Of a DNA stretch of 64,000 nucleotides, positions 1-7,084 are shown in pieces. The notes below the pieces were generated by a model. The model was not told where the DNA came from. It was given only the letters and a program-made list of their open reading frames with translations, and did no database searches. Positions within the stretch are counted from its first letter, which is position 1. Every line of letters starts with the position of its first letter. The position numbers and the translations under genes were made by a program. Source of the DNA: GCA-2731375 sp964344935 (GTDB lineage Bacteria > Pseudomonadota > Alphaproteobacteria > GCA-2731375); assembly GCA_964344935.1 (NCBI GenBank), contig CAYFPL010000004.1, positions 186,001 to 250,000 of the forward strand. The letters are read 5' to 3'.

Positions 1-150
1 CCATTCGGCGTCCGGGGCGTGGGCGAAGTGCCCATCATCCCGCCGCTGGCCGCGGTCTCCAACGCCGTGGCGGCCGCCACCGGCGTACGTTTCAACGCCC
101 TGCCGCTCTCACCGCCTGCCATCGTGGCCGGCATCGACGGCAAGGACTAA
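1..150 (+). CDS. Molybdopterin-dependent hydroxylase large subunit, C-terminus (partial)
   Basis: The window opens inside a reading frame that runs 49 codons to a TAA at 148-150. The visible tail (PFGVRGVGEVPIIPPLAA, then an Ala/Val-rich helix and LPLSPPAIVAGIDG) matches the extreme C-terminus of xanthine dehydrogenase/aldehyde oxidase molybdenum-binding subunits. There the GVGE motif supplies the catalytic Glu next to the Mo centre. The substrate cannot be judged from this fragment. The MoaD-like gene that follows 20 bases later fits a molybdenum-enzyme context. Confidence in the family is good; everything upstream is outside the window. Confidence 0.8.
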   Translation, partial: PFGVRGVGEVPIIPPLAAVSNAVAAATGVRFNALPLSPPAIVAGIDGKD

Positions 151-170
151 GCGGCGGACGTACCGCCGAC

Positions 171-419
171 ATGGTCAAGGTCTGTCTGTCCAGCGGCACT
201 GCCCAGCAGTACACCAACGGGCAGACCGAGGTAGAGGTTGAGGCCTCCAACGTCCGGGAAATGGTCCGGGCGTTGGAGGCCGCCTATCCCGGCCTGGGCA
301 CGGAAATCCAAACCACAATGTCCGTCGCCATCGACGGCACCATTCTGCCTGATCCGTTTCTGGAAGAGGTGACGGCAACTAGCGAGATCTATATCCTGCC
401 CAAGATCGGCGGCGGGTGA
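171..419 (+). CDS. MoaD/ThiS-family ubiquitin-like sulfur carrier
   Basis: This 82-residue protein has the length and beta-grasp pattern of MoaD/ThiS sulfur carriers. It has an N-terminal VKVCL strand, a helix around residues 27-41 (SNVREMVRALEAAYPGL), VAIDGTILPDPF in the middle and a C-terminal IGGG. In the family the terminal Gly-Gly is adenylated and thiocarboxylated to donate sulfur, for example to molybdopterin. It lies 20 bases after a molybdenum hydroxylase subunit, so it may serve cofactor delivery, but it could be a stand-alone MoaD-like protein of other function. A terminator follows at 456-481. A diverged C-terminal copy of this protein lies at 2449-2566, beyond the histidine kinase. 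Confidence 0.8.
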   Translation: MVKVCLSSGTAQQYTNGQTEVEVEASNVREMVRALEAAYPGLGTEIQTTMSVAIDGTILPDPFLEEVTATSEIYILPKIGGG

Positions 420-455
420 GGGCGCGCATATTCTTTTTGGCCCGGCTTGATTGGG

Positions 456-481
456 GGCGGCTCGTTTCGGGCCGCCTTTTT
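456..481 (+). terminator. Rho-independent terminator after MoaD-like gene
   Basis: A perfect 6-bp GC stem (GGCGGC at 456-461, GCCGCC at 471-476) with a 9-base loop is followed directly by a run of T (477-481). It ends the molybdenum hydroxylase/MoaD-like unit. Confidence 0.75.
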
Positions 482-760
482 CGTGCCCGTTCGGTTCAAA
501 CGCGGTTTTGGGCGGTTCGTGGCCATAACCCTGAAGAAATCAAGACAAATGGCAAATGGAGAGCGTTCCATTAACGGTTCGTTAACCCCAATTTGTAAGC
601 ATTTGGTAATCATTATGAATAGGTAAAACAAAAACCTTTCTGCAGTTTGAAAGTAAAATTGACATGATAAGAAAAATGAGGCGGCACTTCGGCCGAGTGG
701 CGGAAATGTCTGTTGTTACACGGACTGGATTCTGTCATTTGCCGAAAATGAGTACCAAGT
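482..760. other. AT-richer intergenic leader of the histidine kinase
   Basis: About 280 bases separate the terminator from the kinase start. The stretch is distinctly AT-richer than its surroundings (TTAACGG/CGTTAAC around 571-585, then A/T runs to 660) and probably holds the kinase promoter. A TTGACA hexamer is present at 659-664 but has no convincing -10 partner. No ORF, RNA or repeat was recognised. Confidence 0.4.
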
Positions 761-2437
761 ATGTCGACAGCTGAGATTGAAGTCAGCCCCAAAGATCAAG
801 ACTCAACCGCTCACAACAATATAGCGGCGACGCAAAACCAAAACCTGAAAGGCAACTTGCGGTTGCTCACCGGTTTGTTGATCGCCAGCCTCTGTCTGAC
901 GCTTGTTTCATTGCTCTGGTCGGCCCACAGCCAGGATAAAATTGCACTGGCGAATGCGCGCCACCTCGCCGGCACCGCCCTGCAGCTGCATACGAGCTCC
1001 CTGCAGAAGACATTGACGGACTACACCTGGTGGGACGAAGCCTATGAGAAGTCGGTTGAGAGTTTCGACAACGACTTCTTCGACGTTAATTTTGCGCACG
1101 GTGACTATCTTCGCGATGCCTTCGGCATCACGGGCTCATTCATAGTCGGGCCGGACAACAAGATCCTGCGGCATATGCACAATTCCAAGCTTGTCGAAAA
1201 TGCGGCGCAACTGGACACGGCGGTCTATTTCGATGGTGGCATCAACAAACTTATCCGCACTGCGCGAAAACCCGTCGACGGCGCTTTCCATGCGGCGGCC
1301 GGCTTCATAAAGCTCGAGGGCAAATATTACATCGCCACGGCGCGTGTCATTCACCCATCATCCGACGAGATGATCGAAAAGCTCGCCGCCGCGCCGCGGG
1401 TTACCTCCGTGGCGGCCTTCATGCGGCCATTGGATACCCCGTTGTTGGCGGAAATCTCCGAGGGTTTCGGTCTGCAAAACCTTCGCTTGGTCGGCCCCGG
1501 CGACCCGGCGGGCAAGCTGCCCCTGGAGACGACAAAAGGTGAGAGGTTCGGCGCCCTGACCTGGCAGATTGACCGGCCCAGCAGATATGTCCTGACCGTC
1601 ACCTTGCCCGGATTTCTGGCTCTGATCGTGTGCTTTGCCCTGCTTGGCTGGTTCCTTGTCAAAAGGTTGAACGATGGCCGGGACAGAATGCTGCAGGCCA
1701 TTACCCGGGCGCAGGTGGCGGATCGTTCAAAGACCGAATTTCTGGCCAATATGAGCCACGAGTTGCGGACGCCATTGAATTCCATCATCGGCTTCTCCGA
1801 GATGATGAAGGACCAGACCTACGGCCCATTGGGCGACCGGCGCTACCTCGATTACAGCACCAACATCCACGATAGTGGCGCGCACCTGCTCGGCATTATC
1901 AATGACGTCCTGGAATTGTCGAAGGTTGAGGCCGGCAAGTTTGTTCTGCAGGAAGTCGAAATCGATATCCGCGACACGGTCGAACTGGTAACCCGGTTGA
2001 TCGAGCCCCGTGCGGCGGAGAGGGGCATTGCCGTCGCGACTGATATCGCGCCGGACCTGCCGGGACTAATCGCCGATGACCGCGCCCTGAAACAGATACT
2101 ACTCAACCTCCTGTCCAATGCGGTCAAGTTCACGCCGGCGGCGGGAGACGTCAGCGTGCGGGCCGGCTGTAATACAGATGGCGATATGGAATTGGTTGTG
2201 TCCGACAGCGGCCACGGCATCCCCGAGGATCAGCTTTCCCTGGTGATGCAACCGTTCCATCAGGTGAATTCGGCGTTGGCGCGCACGGAAGGGGGCACCG
2301 GCCTGGGCCTGCCGCTTAGTGCCTCCCTGGTCGCCCTGCACGATGGCCAGATGCAAATCGAAAGTGTCGTCAACAAAGGCACAACCATAACCATCACCCT
2401 GCCCCAGGAACGCCTGATCGCCAAGACGGTGGCGTGA
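761..2437 (+). CDS. Membrane sensor histidine kinase, CHASE4-like sensor
   Basis: A 558-residue transmembrane kinase. There are membrane segments near residues 33-53 and 276-299. The periplasmic region between them contains DYTWWDEAYE (88-97), a hallmark of CHASE4 sensor domains. A HisKA domain follows with the phospho-acceptor His at residue 333 (NMSHELRTPLN), then a HATPase_c domain with LLNLLSNAVKFT, DSGHGIP and GTGLGLPLS. A HAMP domain is not obvious between the second membrane helix and HisKA. No response regulator is adjacent, so it is an orphan whose ligand is unknown. It is bracketed by an intact MoaD-like gene and, starting within about 15 bases of its stop, by a decayed C-terminal fragment of a MoaD-like gene. 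Confidence 0.92.
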   Translation: MSTAEIEVSPKDQDSTAHNNIAATQNQNLKGNLRLLTGLLIASLCLTLVSLLWSAHSQDKIALANARHLAGTALQLHTSSLQKTLTDYTWWDEAYEKSVESFDNDFFDVNFAHGDYLRDAFGITGSFIVGPDNKILRHMHNSKLVENAAQLDTAVYFDGGINKLIRTARKPVDGAFHAAAGFIKLEGKYYIATARVIHPSSDEMIEKLAAAPRVTSVAAFMRPLDTPLLAEISEGFGLQNLRLVGPGDPAGKLPLETTKGERFGALTWQIDRPSRYVLTVTLPGFLALIVCFALLGWFLVKRLNDGRDRMLQAITRAQVADRSKTEFLANMSHELRTPLNSIIGFSEMMKDQTYGPLGDRRYLDYSTNIHDSGAHLLGIINDVLELSKVEAGKFVLQEVEIDIRDTVELVTRLIEPRAAERGIAVATDIAPDLPGLIADDRALKQILLNLLSNAVKFTPAAGDVSVRAGCNTDGDMELVVSDSGHGIPEDQLSLVMQPFHQVNSALARTEGGTGLGLPLSASLVALHDGQMQIESVVNKGTTITITLPQERLIAKTVA

Positions 2438-2448
2438 CGACTGCCCGG

Positions 2449-2566
2449 CTTCGATCAAGCCGATCGCGATCCGGACCCTTACCACCCGAAAAATCCCCCA
2501 CCCGTTCCTGGAAGAGGTCACGGAAGCGAGCGAGATCAACGTCCAGCCGAAATTCGGCGGGGATGA
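2449..2566 (+). pseudogene. Decayed C-terminal fragment of a MoaD-like gene
   Basis: Read in the frame where 2502-2504 is CCG, this stretch encodes KPIAIRT...HPFLEEVTEASEINVQPKF followed by GGDE. It lines up with VAIDGTILPDPFLEEVTATS and the IGGG tail of the intact MoaD-like protein at 171-419. Roughly three quarters of the bases match in the last 65 positions. There is no start codon or N-terminal half, and the frame runs past the normal Gly-Gly end. It begins about 12-15 bases after the histidine kinase stop. I read it as the remnant of a second, diverged MoaD-like paralogue. Confidence 0.65.
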
Positions 2567-2783
2567 GGGGAGCGGTCTGCTTGTTATGTATGGACGTCAG
2601 TCGGCAAATTTGGGCGGCCCCTTAATTATTCAGAAGATCGTCAGATATAAATGACTGTTCGCTAGACCGCACTTTTCTTTGCTTAGAAAGTGGTGATTGA
2701 TTGGCGGGCACCGAAACCGATTTGAGTTGACGACTTGCAGTCTTCATTAGATCGACAAAGAGTTGCTGAATGGAAAATCGGTT
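2567..2783. other. Intergenic boundary of the AT-rich islet
   Basis: Between the MoaD-like remnant and the DUF5131 stop codon the sequence shifts from GC-rich to AT-rich. I see no ORF, RNA gene or clear inverted repeat. This is the left edge of the foreign-looking TcmP/DUF5131 islet. Confidence 0.35.
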
Positions 2784-3539
2784 CTACGCGGCGACGTGAT
2801 TGTCTGGAAATTCGTCCCACGTTCTCCCTTCCAAAATCCTACCAGTCTTCTTTTTGTTGGTGCCGCCCCATTGTTTGAAACAAAATGCAACGCCTTGTTC
2901 GACGCATTGATCACGAATATCGAATACCCAGGTTTCATCCATACTTCGAGCGCCCGGCCCACTTTCACCGCCGACGATGACCCAATCGATATCCGACAAA
3001 TCAAGATTCGGTAATGGTCCCAAAAGCGGTTCAATGCTCAGAAATTTAACATTCGCGCTTGTGCGGCGAAGCTCGTCAATTCGCCAAAGGTAATCCGCGT
3101 TTTCGACGCTTACGCCCATCCAGATATTGTCGTGCCATACCACTTGGGATTCAATTTCAGCCAGTCTTTCCGCCCTTTTGGTGAGAATTTGATACACGTG
3201 CTGCGGTGTATCTCCGATGACATCAAATACTGATTTTACAAACGAGATTGGTACAGGTTTTTGAAATAAGTCGGACATACTATTGACAAAAATCAACCGC
3301 CCGCGCTTCCATCGCTTGGGCATATCAAATGAATCATAGTCAAATCTTACTTGGCCATTCCACTTAGATCTGTTGCCAGATTTTCGTGTTAATCCAACGT
3401 ATTTTAGTTGGCCCATCTTCTCTAATCGCGCTGCCATACGCATCGCATAGCAATTGGTGCATCCCGGCGAGATTATTTCGCAACCCGCAACTGGATTCCA
3501 AGTCGCCTCTGTCCATTCAATTGAAGAGCCTAATGCCAT
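2784..3539 (-). CDS. DUF5131 / phage Gp37-Gp68 family three-Cys protein
   Basis: This 251-residue protein opens with SSIEWTEATWNPVAGC and carries three cysteines, C-x6-C-x2-C, in CEIISPGCTNCYA. That arrangement is diagnostic of the Gp37/Gp68 (DUF5131) family. Further family blocks are IFVNSMSDLF, YQILTKRAERL, WMGVSVEN, LSIEPLLGP and WVIVGGESGPGARSM. The layout suggests a radical-SAM-like TIM barrel with a three-Cys iron-sulfur site; no substrate is known to me. I chose the ATG at 3539 over the upstream ATG at 3545 because GGGAG then sits 7 bases before the start. Its partner tcmP ends 12 bases upstream on the same strand. Base composition is clearly AT-richer than the surrounding genome, indicating transfer. 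Confidence 0.88.
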   Translation of the reverse strand: MALGSSIEWTEATWNPVAGCEIISPGCTNCYAMRMAARLEKMGQLKYVGLTRKSGNRSKWNGQVRFDYDSFDMPKRWKRGRLIFVNSMSDLFQKPVPISFVKSVFDVIGDTPQHVYQILTKRAERLAEIESQVVWHDNIWMGVSVENADYLWRIDELRRTSANVKFLSIEPLLGPLPNLDLSDIDWVIVGGESGPGARSMDETWVFDIRDQCVEQGVAFCFKQWGGTNKKKTGRILEGRTWDEFPDNHVAA

Positions 3540-3551
3540 TACCATTCTCCC

Positions 3552-4679
3552 TCATTCATTGAATGTAACTGATACTGAGTCTGCAAATGTACGCTCTCCT
3601 TGTCGGATTCGACGATCAGGGGCAGCCGGGGTCGCAATTATTCTACCTTCATCCTCGAGAATATTCAGTGCACTCTTATAGTTTCTCTTGAGGAACGGAG
3701 TATCAACGTGATGCATTTCATAAACTTGCCGCATCAACAACGTTCTTCCAGCAAAAGTCTTAAACAAATCTTCTTTCAAGCTTTCAAGTGGCCGATTGAG
3801 TGAGAATAACAACGGCGTTGATTCATCCGCCGGTGAATACATAAACGAGGCTACACCTTGGTCCTCCGTTGAACTCTTTCTTGCCATGATCTCCTTCATC
3901 ACCTCGTAGCCTCGGATGTGCTTTGATACAAAAATCAAGAAATGTGAAGTTCGTTTTCCAGTTTCGTTCCGGAACCTGAAGGGCAACACATAATGGCCAC
4001 CCATTTCTTTCAATGCCTCAGTTATTGCCTCTAATATATGTGCTTCTCTTTGTTCGGGCTTTTTACCTTTCACCATTGTTCGAAGTTCATCCGCTTTCTT
4101 TTCGCCAAATAGAACGTTCATATGCTTTTTTACCATAACATTGCTTATTCCGGCATTAATGCGGTTGTAATTAAAGAAGAAAACGCAGTCGCATCCCCAG
4201 TCCTTTATCACTGAATTTATGATACCGAGTGAAATACCCTTGTATCCAAATGGATCAACAAAAGAAAATGTGGGAATTAGATTAATATTGGAAAACATCT
4301 CTTCGAAATCGTCCGCAATATCATTGGATAATACCTTGGGCGTGTGCTTCAATTTAGAAACACCTGGAAGATTGCCGATTTCATTTGTCAGTGTGTCGGC
4401 CCATTCTTTCTTTTTATCATTGAATAATGATACCAATCTTGATGGCAAATCGGTATCGGCTATGGCATGTTCCAAAACCATCAGTGGCGTCGATGATGAT
4501 CCATCTTTGTATCGGCCCGGACCGGCAAATAGGTCGACGTAACCAACGCGATCTCCACGGCCAAATCTCTTTTGTGTAGCAATCATGATTTTTGCCCAAA
4601 CAATGAAATACTCTGTAACTATCTGAGCTTTTATTTCAGATTGATCTTCTCGCTCTGCAAAAAATTTTGAACCGGGCAT
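3552..4679 (-). CDS. tcmP: Three-Cys-motif partner protein TcmP
   Basis: This 375-residue protein matches the TcmP family, named for its genomic pairing with the three-Cys Gp37/Gp68 proteins, as here. The N-terminal part has KAQIVTEYFIVWAKIM and then YVDLFAGPGRYKDG, a Gly-rich Rossmann loop like methyltransferase motif I. FVDPFGYKG follows near residue 140, recalling a DPxx catalytic motif. The C-terminal third (RTLLMRQVYEMHHVDTPFLKR...) looks like a winged-helix domain, which is my inference. Start ATG 4679 is preferred over the TTG at 4685 because AGGGG lies about 7 bases upstream. It forms a two-gene operon with DUF5131 on a low-GC islet. Function is unknown; nucleic-acid modification or defence is a guess. 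Confidence 0.85.
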   Translation of the reverse strand: MPGSKFFAEREDQSEIKAQIVTEYFIVWAKIMIATQKRFGRGDRVGYVDLFAGPGRYKDGSSSTPLMVLEHAIADTDLPSRLVSLFNDKKKEWADTLTNEIGNLPGVSKLKHTPKVLSNDIADDFEEMFSNINLIPTFSFVDPFGYKGISLGIINSVIKDWGCDCVFFFNYNRINAGISNVMVKKHMNVLFGEKKADELRTMVKGKKPEQREAHILEAITEALKEMGGHYVLPFRFRNETGKRTSHFLIFVSKHIRGYEVMKEIMARKSSTEDQGVASFMYSPADESTPLLFSLNRPLESLKEDLFKTFAGRTLLMRQVYEMHHVDTPFLKRNYKSALNILEDEGRIIATPAAPDRRIRQGERTFADSVSVTFNE

Positions 4680-4796
4680 TCTCAACCCCTAAGTGAATTT
4701 ATTCTATCGGGGTTATATCATATGTAAAGTATCACACAATGTTTAGAACATAACAAGAACAAAATTTTGGAACATATGAGTTTGATCTATTTCGAC

Positions 4797-4890
4797 AGGG
4801 CCAAGAGTTCAAGGTGACGTCCCGGTGTCGGCGCATTGCCTATCCCGATAGCAACGCATGCAGGCGCGATCTGATCGGCAACGATTGGGA
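4797..4890 (+). pseudogene. Internally deleted EutQ-like cupin remnant
   Basis: The frame starting GTG at 4814 reads VTSRCRRIAYPDSNACRRDL then IGNDWD. VTSR and the bases before it (AGGGCCAAGAG...AAGGTGACGTCCCG) match the first cupin near 5336-5375 (NKVTSRYGRIV). YPDSN...LIGND matches the ends of the cupins, especially the second (YPESNGGWRNLIGHD). About 80 codons are missing between the two parts and the stop is lost by an inserted base. It is a dead third copy of the tandem cupins. Confidence 0.7.
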
Positions 4891-4915
4891 TAGCCTAGGG
4901 CGTGAAACAAGCAAA

Positions 4916-4943
4916 GGGGCGGAGCCGTGAAGGTGACTCCCCC
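4916..4943 (-). terminator. Hairpin after the acyl-CoA dehydrogenase fragment
   Basis: On the minus strand GGGGGAGTC...GGCTCCGCCCC forms an imperfect GC-rich hairpin followed by TTTGC. It resembles the hairpin at 7018-7047 behind the intact acyl-CoA dehydrogenase, so the terminator seems to have been copied with the gene fragment. Confidence 0.4.
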
Positions 4944-4967
4944 TTATTGTACTCTGAGATTGAGTCC

Positions 4968-5190
4968 TAGTCCCGCGCGTCGGCAAATCCCTGAACGCCG
5001 CGTCCTTGTCGAGGCGCTCCTCTTGCGCCAAACCAAGCACCCGTTCGGCGATGATGTTGCGGAGGATTTCGTCCGTCCCGCCGGCGATGCGGTAGCCGGG
5101 GGATGACAGGGCGCCGGTCTGAAACAGGCCGTCCATGGCGGCGATCTTCGGGGCCGTAATCACGCCGGCCATCCTCTGGAACATCCCTTG
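4968..5190 (-). pseudogene. C-terminal fragment of an acyl-CoA dehydrogenase
   Basis: The minus-strand translation MAGVITAPKIAAMDGLFQTG...LSSPGYRIAGGTDEILRN...LDKDAAFRDLPT is nearly identical to the last ~70 residues of the intact acyl-CoA dehydrogenase at 7085-8317, and DNA identity is also high. A one-base deletion near the end shifts the frame so the native stop is missed. Nothing N-terminal is present, so the 5' breakpoint is at about 5190, just before the cupin promoter region. It is a partial duplication that cannot make an active enzyme. Confidence 0.85.
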
Positions 5191-5254
5191 TATCCTCCAC
5201 GTGCCGGAGTGCTAGGCTGACTGGCGGAGCGTAATGAGATAGGAGTGCCGTGGC

Positions 5255-5662
5255 ATGTGGGAAGCGAAGCTGATCAAAGGGGCGGATGTGGTCTTCGAGG
5301 ACCGGGTCGGGGCGGTCCGAGAGGATGGGGGCGGAAAGGGCCAGGATGGGACGAACAAGGTGACGTCCCGCTATGGCCGCATCGTGCGCCAGCCGTTGAG
5401 CGGGGGTATTGGCTTCGGCATTATCGAGTGCGATGACATGGCCGAGGACTGGTTCCAGAACTACGACCAGATCCTCTACATCCTGGAAGGTAATTTCCGC
5501 TGCATCATCGATGGCGAGGTCTATGCGGGCGAGGCGGGCGATACCATCTTCACGCCGCGGGACACGCAACTGCGCTACGAGACCACCGGCAAGGCGCGGG
5601 TGCTTTATATCACCTACCCCGAGGGCAACATGCGCTGGCGTTCCCTGATCGGTAAGGATTGA
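5255..5662 (+). CDS. EutQ-like cupin protein, copy 1
   Basis: A 135-residue single-domain cupin. The core reads NYDQILYILEGNFRCIIDGE, then GEAGDTIFTPRDTQLRYETT and a YITYPEGN strand, as in the EutQ/ethanolamine-utilisation cupin family. The canonical cupin metal-binding His residues (HxH...E) are replaced by the YDQ...LEG segment, as in EutQ-like proteins, so metal binding is doubtful. AGGAG lies 9 bases before ATG 5255. A near-duplicate follows 15 bases later, and a dead third copy lies upstream at 4797-4890. No other eut genes are nearby, so an ethanolamine role is not supported. Compared with copy 2 it has an extra Gly-rich insertion near residues 21-34. Confidence 0.8.
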   Translation: MWEAKLIKGADVVFEDRVGAVREDGGGKGQDGTNKVTSRYGRIVRQPLSGGIGFGIIECDDMAEDWFQNYDQILYILEGNFRCIIDGEVYAGEAGDTIFTPRDTQLRYETTGKARVLYITYPEGNMRWRSLIGKD

Positions 5663-5677
5663 GGGAAGGGCCGCACC

Positions 5678-6082
5678 ATGAAGAACGCAAAGCAAAATCT
5701 GAACCGGGGCTCATACTGGCAGCCCCAGGTCATCAAGGCTGCGGACGTGGTCTATGAAGACCGCATCGGGCAGGACCCGGTGATGACCCGGTTCGGGCGC
5801 ATCGTCCGCCAGCCCATGAGCAACGGCCTGGGCATGGGCATCATCGACTGCGAGGACATGTCGGCGGAATGGTTCCTGAACTACGACGAAATATTCTATG
5901 TCCTGGAAGGCAACTTCCGCTGTGTCATCGATGGCGAGGTGCTGGAGGCGTTCGAAGGCGACACCATCTTTCTGCCCAAGAACACGCAACTGCGTTACGA
6001 GACCACGGGCAAGGCGCGGGTGATGTATATCGTCTATCCCGAGAGCAATGGCGGCTGGCGCAACCTCATTGGCCACGATTGA
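5678..6082 (+). CDS. EutQ-like cupin protein, copy 2
   Basis: A 134-residue paralogue of the preceding gene. It has the same blocks: IVRQPMSNGLGMGIIDCEDM, NYDEIFYVLEGNFRCVIDGE, GDTIFLPKNTQLRYETTGKA and YPESNGGWRNLIGHD. It too lacks the canonical cupin histidines. The two copies are separated by 15 bases with a GGGAAGGG ribosome-binding stretch before ATG 5678, so they are probably co-transcribed and may form a hetero-oligomer (inference). Substrate unknown; no pathway can be named from the neighbours (gamma carbonic anhydrase and acyl-CoA dehydrogenases on the other strand). Confidence 0.8.
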   Translation: MKNAKQNLNRGSYWQPQVIKAADVVYEDRIGQDPVMTRFGRIVRQPMSNGLGMGIIDCEDMSAEWFLNYDEIFYVLEGNFRCVIDGEVLEAFEGDTIFLPKNTQLRYETTGKARVMYIVYPESNGGWRNLIGHD

Positions 6083-6126
6083 CGGCCGCAGAACTTAATT
6101 CGAGCTCCAGACCGCGCGCTGTTCTT

Positions 6127-6215
6127 GTCATTCCCGCGCAGGCGGGAATCCAGATGTCTCCTGATATTCCGCGGCTTTTGGCGCTACCCTCGATTCCCAC
6201 TTTCGCGGGAATGAC
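6127..6215. repeat. REP-like inverted repeat element, copy 1
   Basis: GTCATTCCCGCGCAGGCGGGAA at one end and TTCCCACTTTCGCGGGAATGAC at the other form a dyad around a short AT-richer centre. Each half is itself palindromic. The same element is at 46564-46648 and 59591-59649. These intergenic GTCATTCCCGCG repeats are widespread REP-like sequences in proteobacteria. Confidence 0.8.
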
Positions 6216-6390
6216 GGGGCGGGGAATTTGACCCTGAACGGCCGCATTGAACGATGTGGATTTAGGTTTTGCCGCACCACATTCATTTCTGAGTTGATTT
6301 ATTCAGATCAGGCCGCGAACTGCGGCCCGGCACTGATGTGCCGCCCTCGCGGAGCGGTGCGCCTGGGCGCACAAGCGTGAGCGCAAAATG

Positions 6391-6426
6391 CTAGACCTGA
6401 TTCTATAAAGATAGAACCAGGTCTAG
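6391..6426. terminator. Long inverted repeat overlapping the gamma-CA stop codon
   Basis: CTAGACCTGATTCTAT (6391-6406) and ATAGAACCAGGTCTAG (6411-6426) form a 16-bp stem with one mismatch and a 4-base loop. The right arm contains the gamma carbonic anhydrase stop codon (complement of 6423-6425). It is probably a transcription terminator or mRNA-end hairpin for that gene, although no clear T-run follows. The rest of 6216-6390 has several smaller GC hairpins and no gene. Confidence 0.55.
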
Positions 6427-6947
6427 CCGCCCGCGCTTAGGTACTTCGCGGCCAGGGCCCGGTATTCCGCCGCGGCCCAGGCCACATCCGGGCTGGGGCC
6501 GGAGAACTGCCGCTTGACCTTTGCCGGCGTGCCGGCCAGCAATGAATAGGGCGGGATCGTATCGCCCTCCTTCACCACCGCGCCGGCCGCGACAATGCTG
6601 CCCGTGCCAATGCGGGCGCGGGGCAGGATGACGGCGTTCATGCCGACCAGGCAGACCGCTTCGATATGGCAGCCCTCGACCACAGCGCCATGGCCGATGA
6701 CGCAGTCATCGTCGATCACGGTGGGGAAAATCTCGCCTTTGTCATTGTGATTGACGTGTACGACCGCGTTATCCTGAATGCTGCACCCCGCACCGATGCG
6801 GATCGGGCCGTAATCACCGCGAATAACGGCGCCGAACCAGACATTGCTCGCCGCGCCGACCTCCACCGCGCCGATGACCGCCGCCGTCGGCGCGATAAAC
6901 ACCGCTTCCCCCAACTGCGGCGCCTTGCCGGCAAATTCCATCAACAC
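6423..6947 (-). CDS. Gamma carbonic anhydrase family protein
   Basis: A 174-residue left-handed beta-helix protein built of hexapeptide repeats (for example GAVEVG, GAVIRG, IGTGSIV). Metal-ligand candidates are the histidines in VVHVNHNDKG and VIGHGAVVEG, which match the gamma-CA family; RGDYGPIRIG and NAVVHVNH are signature blocks. In the family these trimers bind Zn or Fe and some hydrate CO2, while many homologues (YrdA/PaaY-like) have other or unknown activity. The GTG at 6947 has GGGAG 8 bases upstream; an ATG two codons later is the alternative. It sits downstream of the acyl-CoA dehydrogenase pair but behind its own leader. Confidence 0.9.
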   Translation of the reverse strand: MLMEFAGKAPQLGEAVFIAPTAAVIGAVEVGAASNVWFGAVIRGDYGPIRIGAGCSIQDNAVVHVNHNDKGEIFPTVIDDDCVIGHGAVVEGCHIEAVCLVGMNAVILPRARIGTGSIVAAGAVVKEGDTIPPYSLLAGTPAKVKRQFSGPSPDVAWAAAEYRALAAKYLSAGG

Positions 6948-7017
6948 AGCCCAAACTCCCTATCCACTGCGGCCCGCTCACCCCGGCCCTACCCATACCC
7001 CATGCCGGCGCAATCGA

Positions 7018-7047
7018 AAGGGACGGCTCCGTGGTAGAGCCGCCCCC
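7018..7047 (-). terminator. Terminator hairpin of the acyl-CoA dehydrogenase pair
   Basis: On the minus strand GGGGGCGGCTC-TACCACG-GAGCCGTCCC forms a strong hairpin followed by TTTCGATT. It lies about 40 bases after the stop at 7085. Confidence 0.5.
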
Positions 7048-7084
7048 ATATTTGCGCCCGCCGTTGAGCGTTCAATCCCGGACC

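Noticed and set aside
659..687. TTGACA promoter upstream of the first histidine kinase
   Set aside because: A perfect -35-like hexamer exists, but at 16-18 bases downstream there is no acceptable -10 box; GATAAG is too close.
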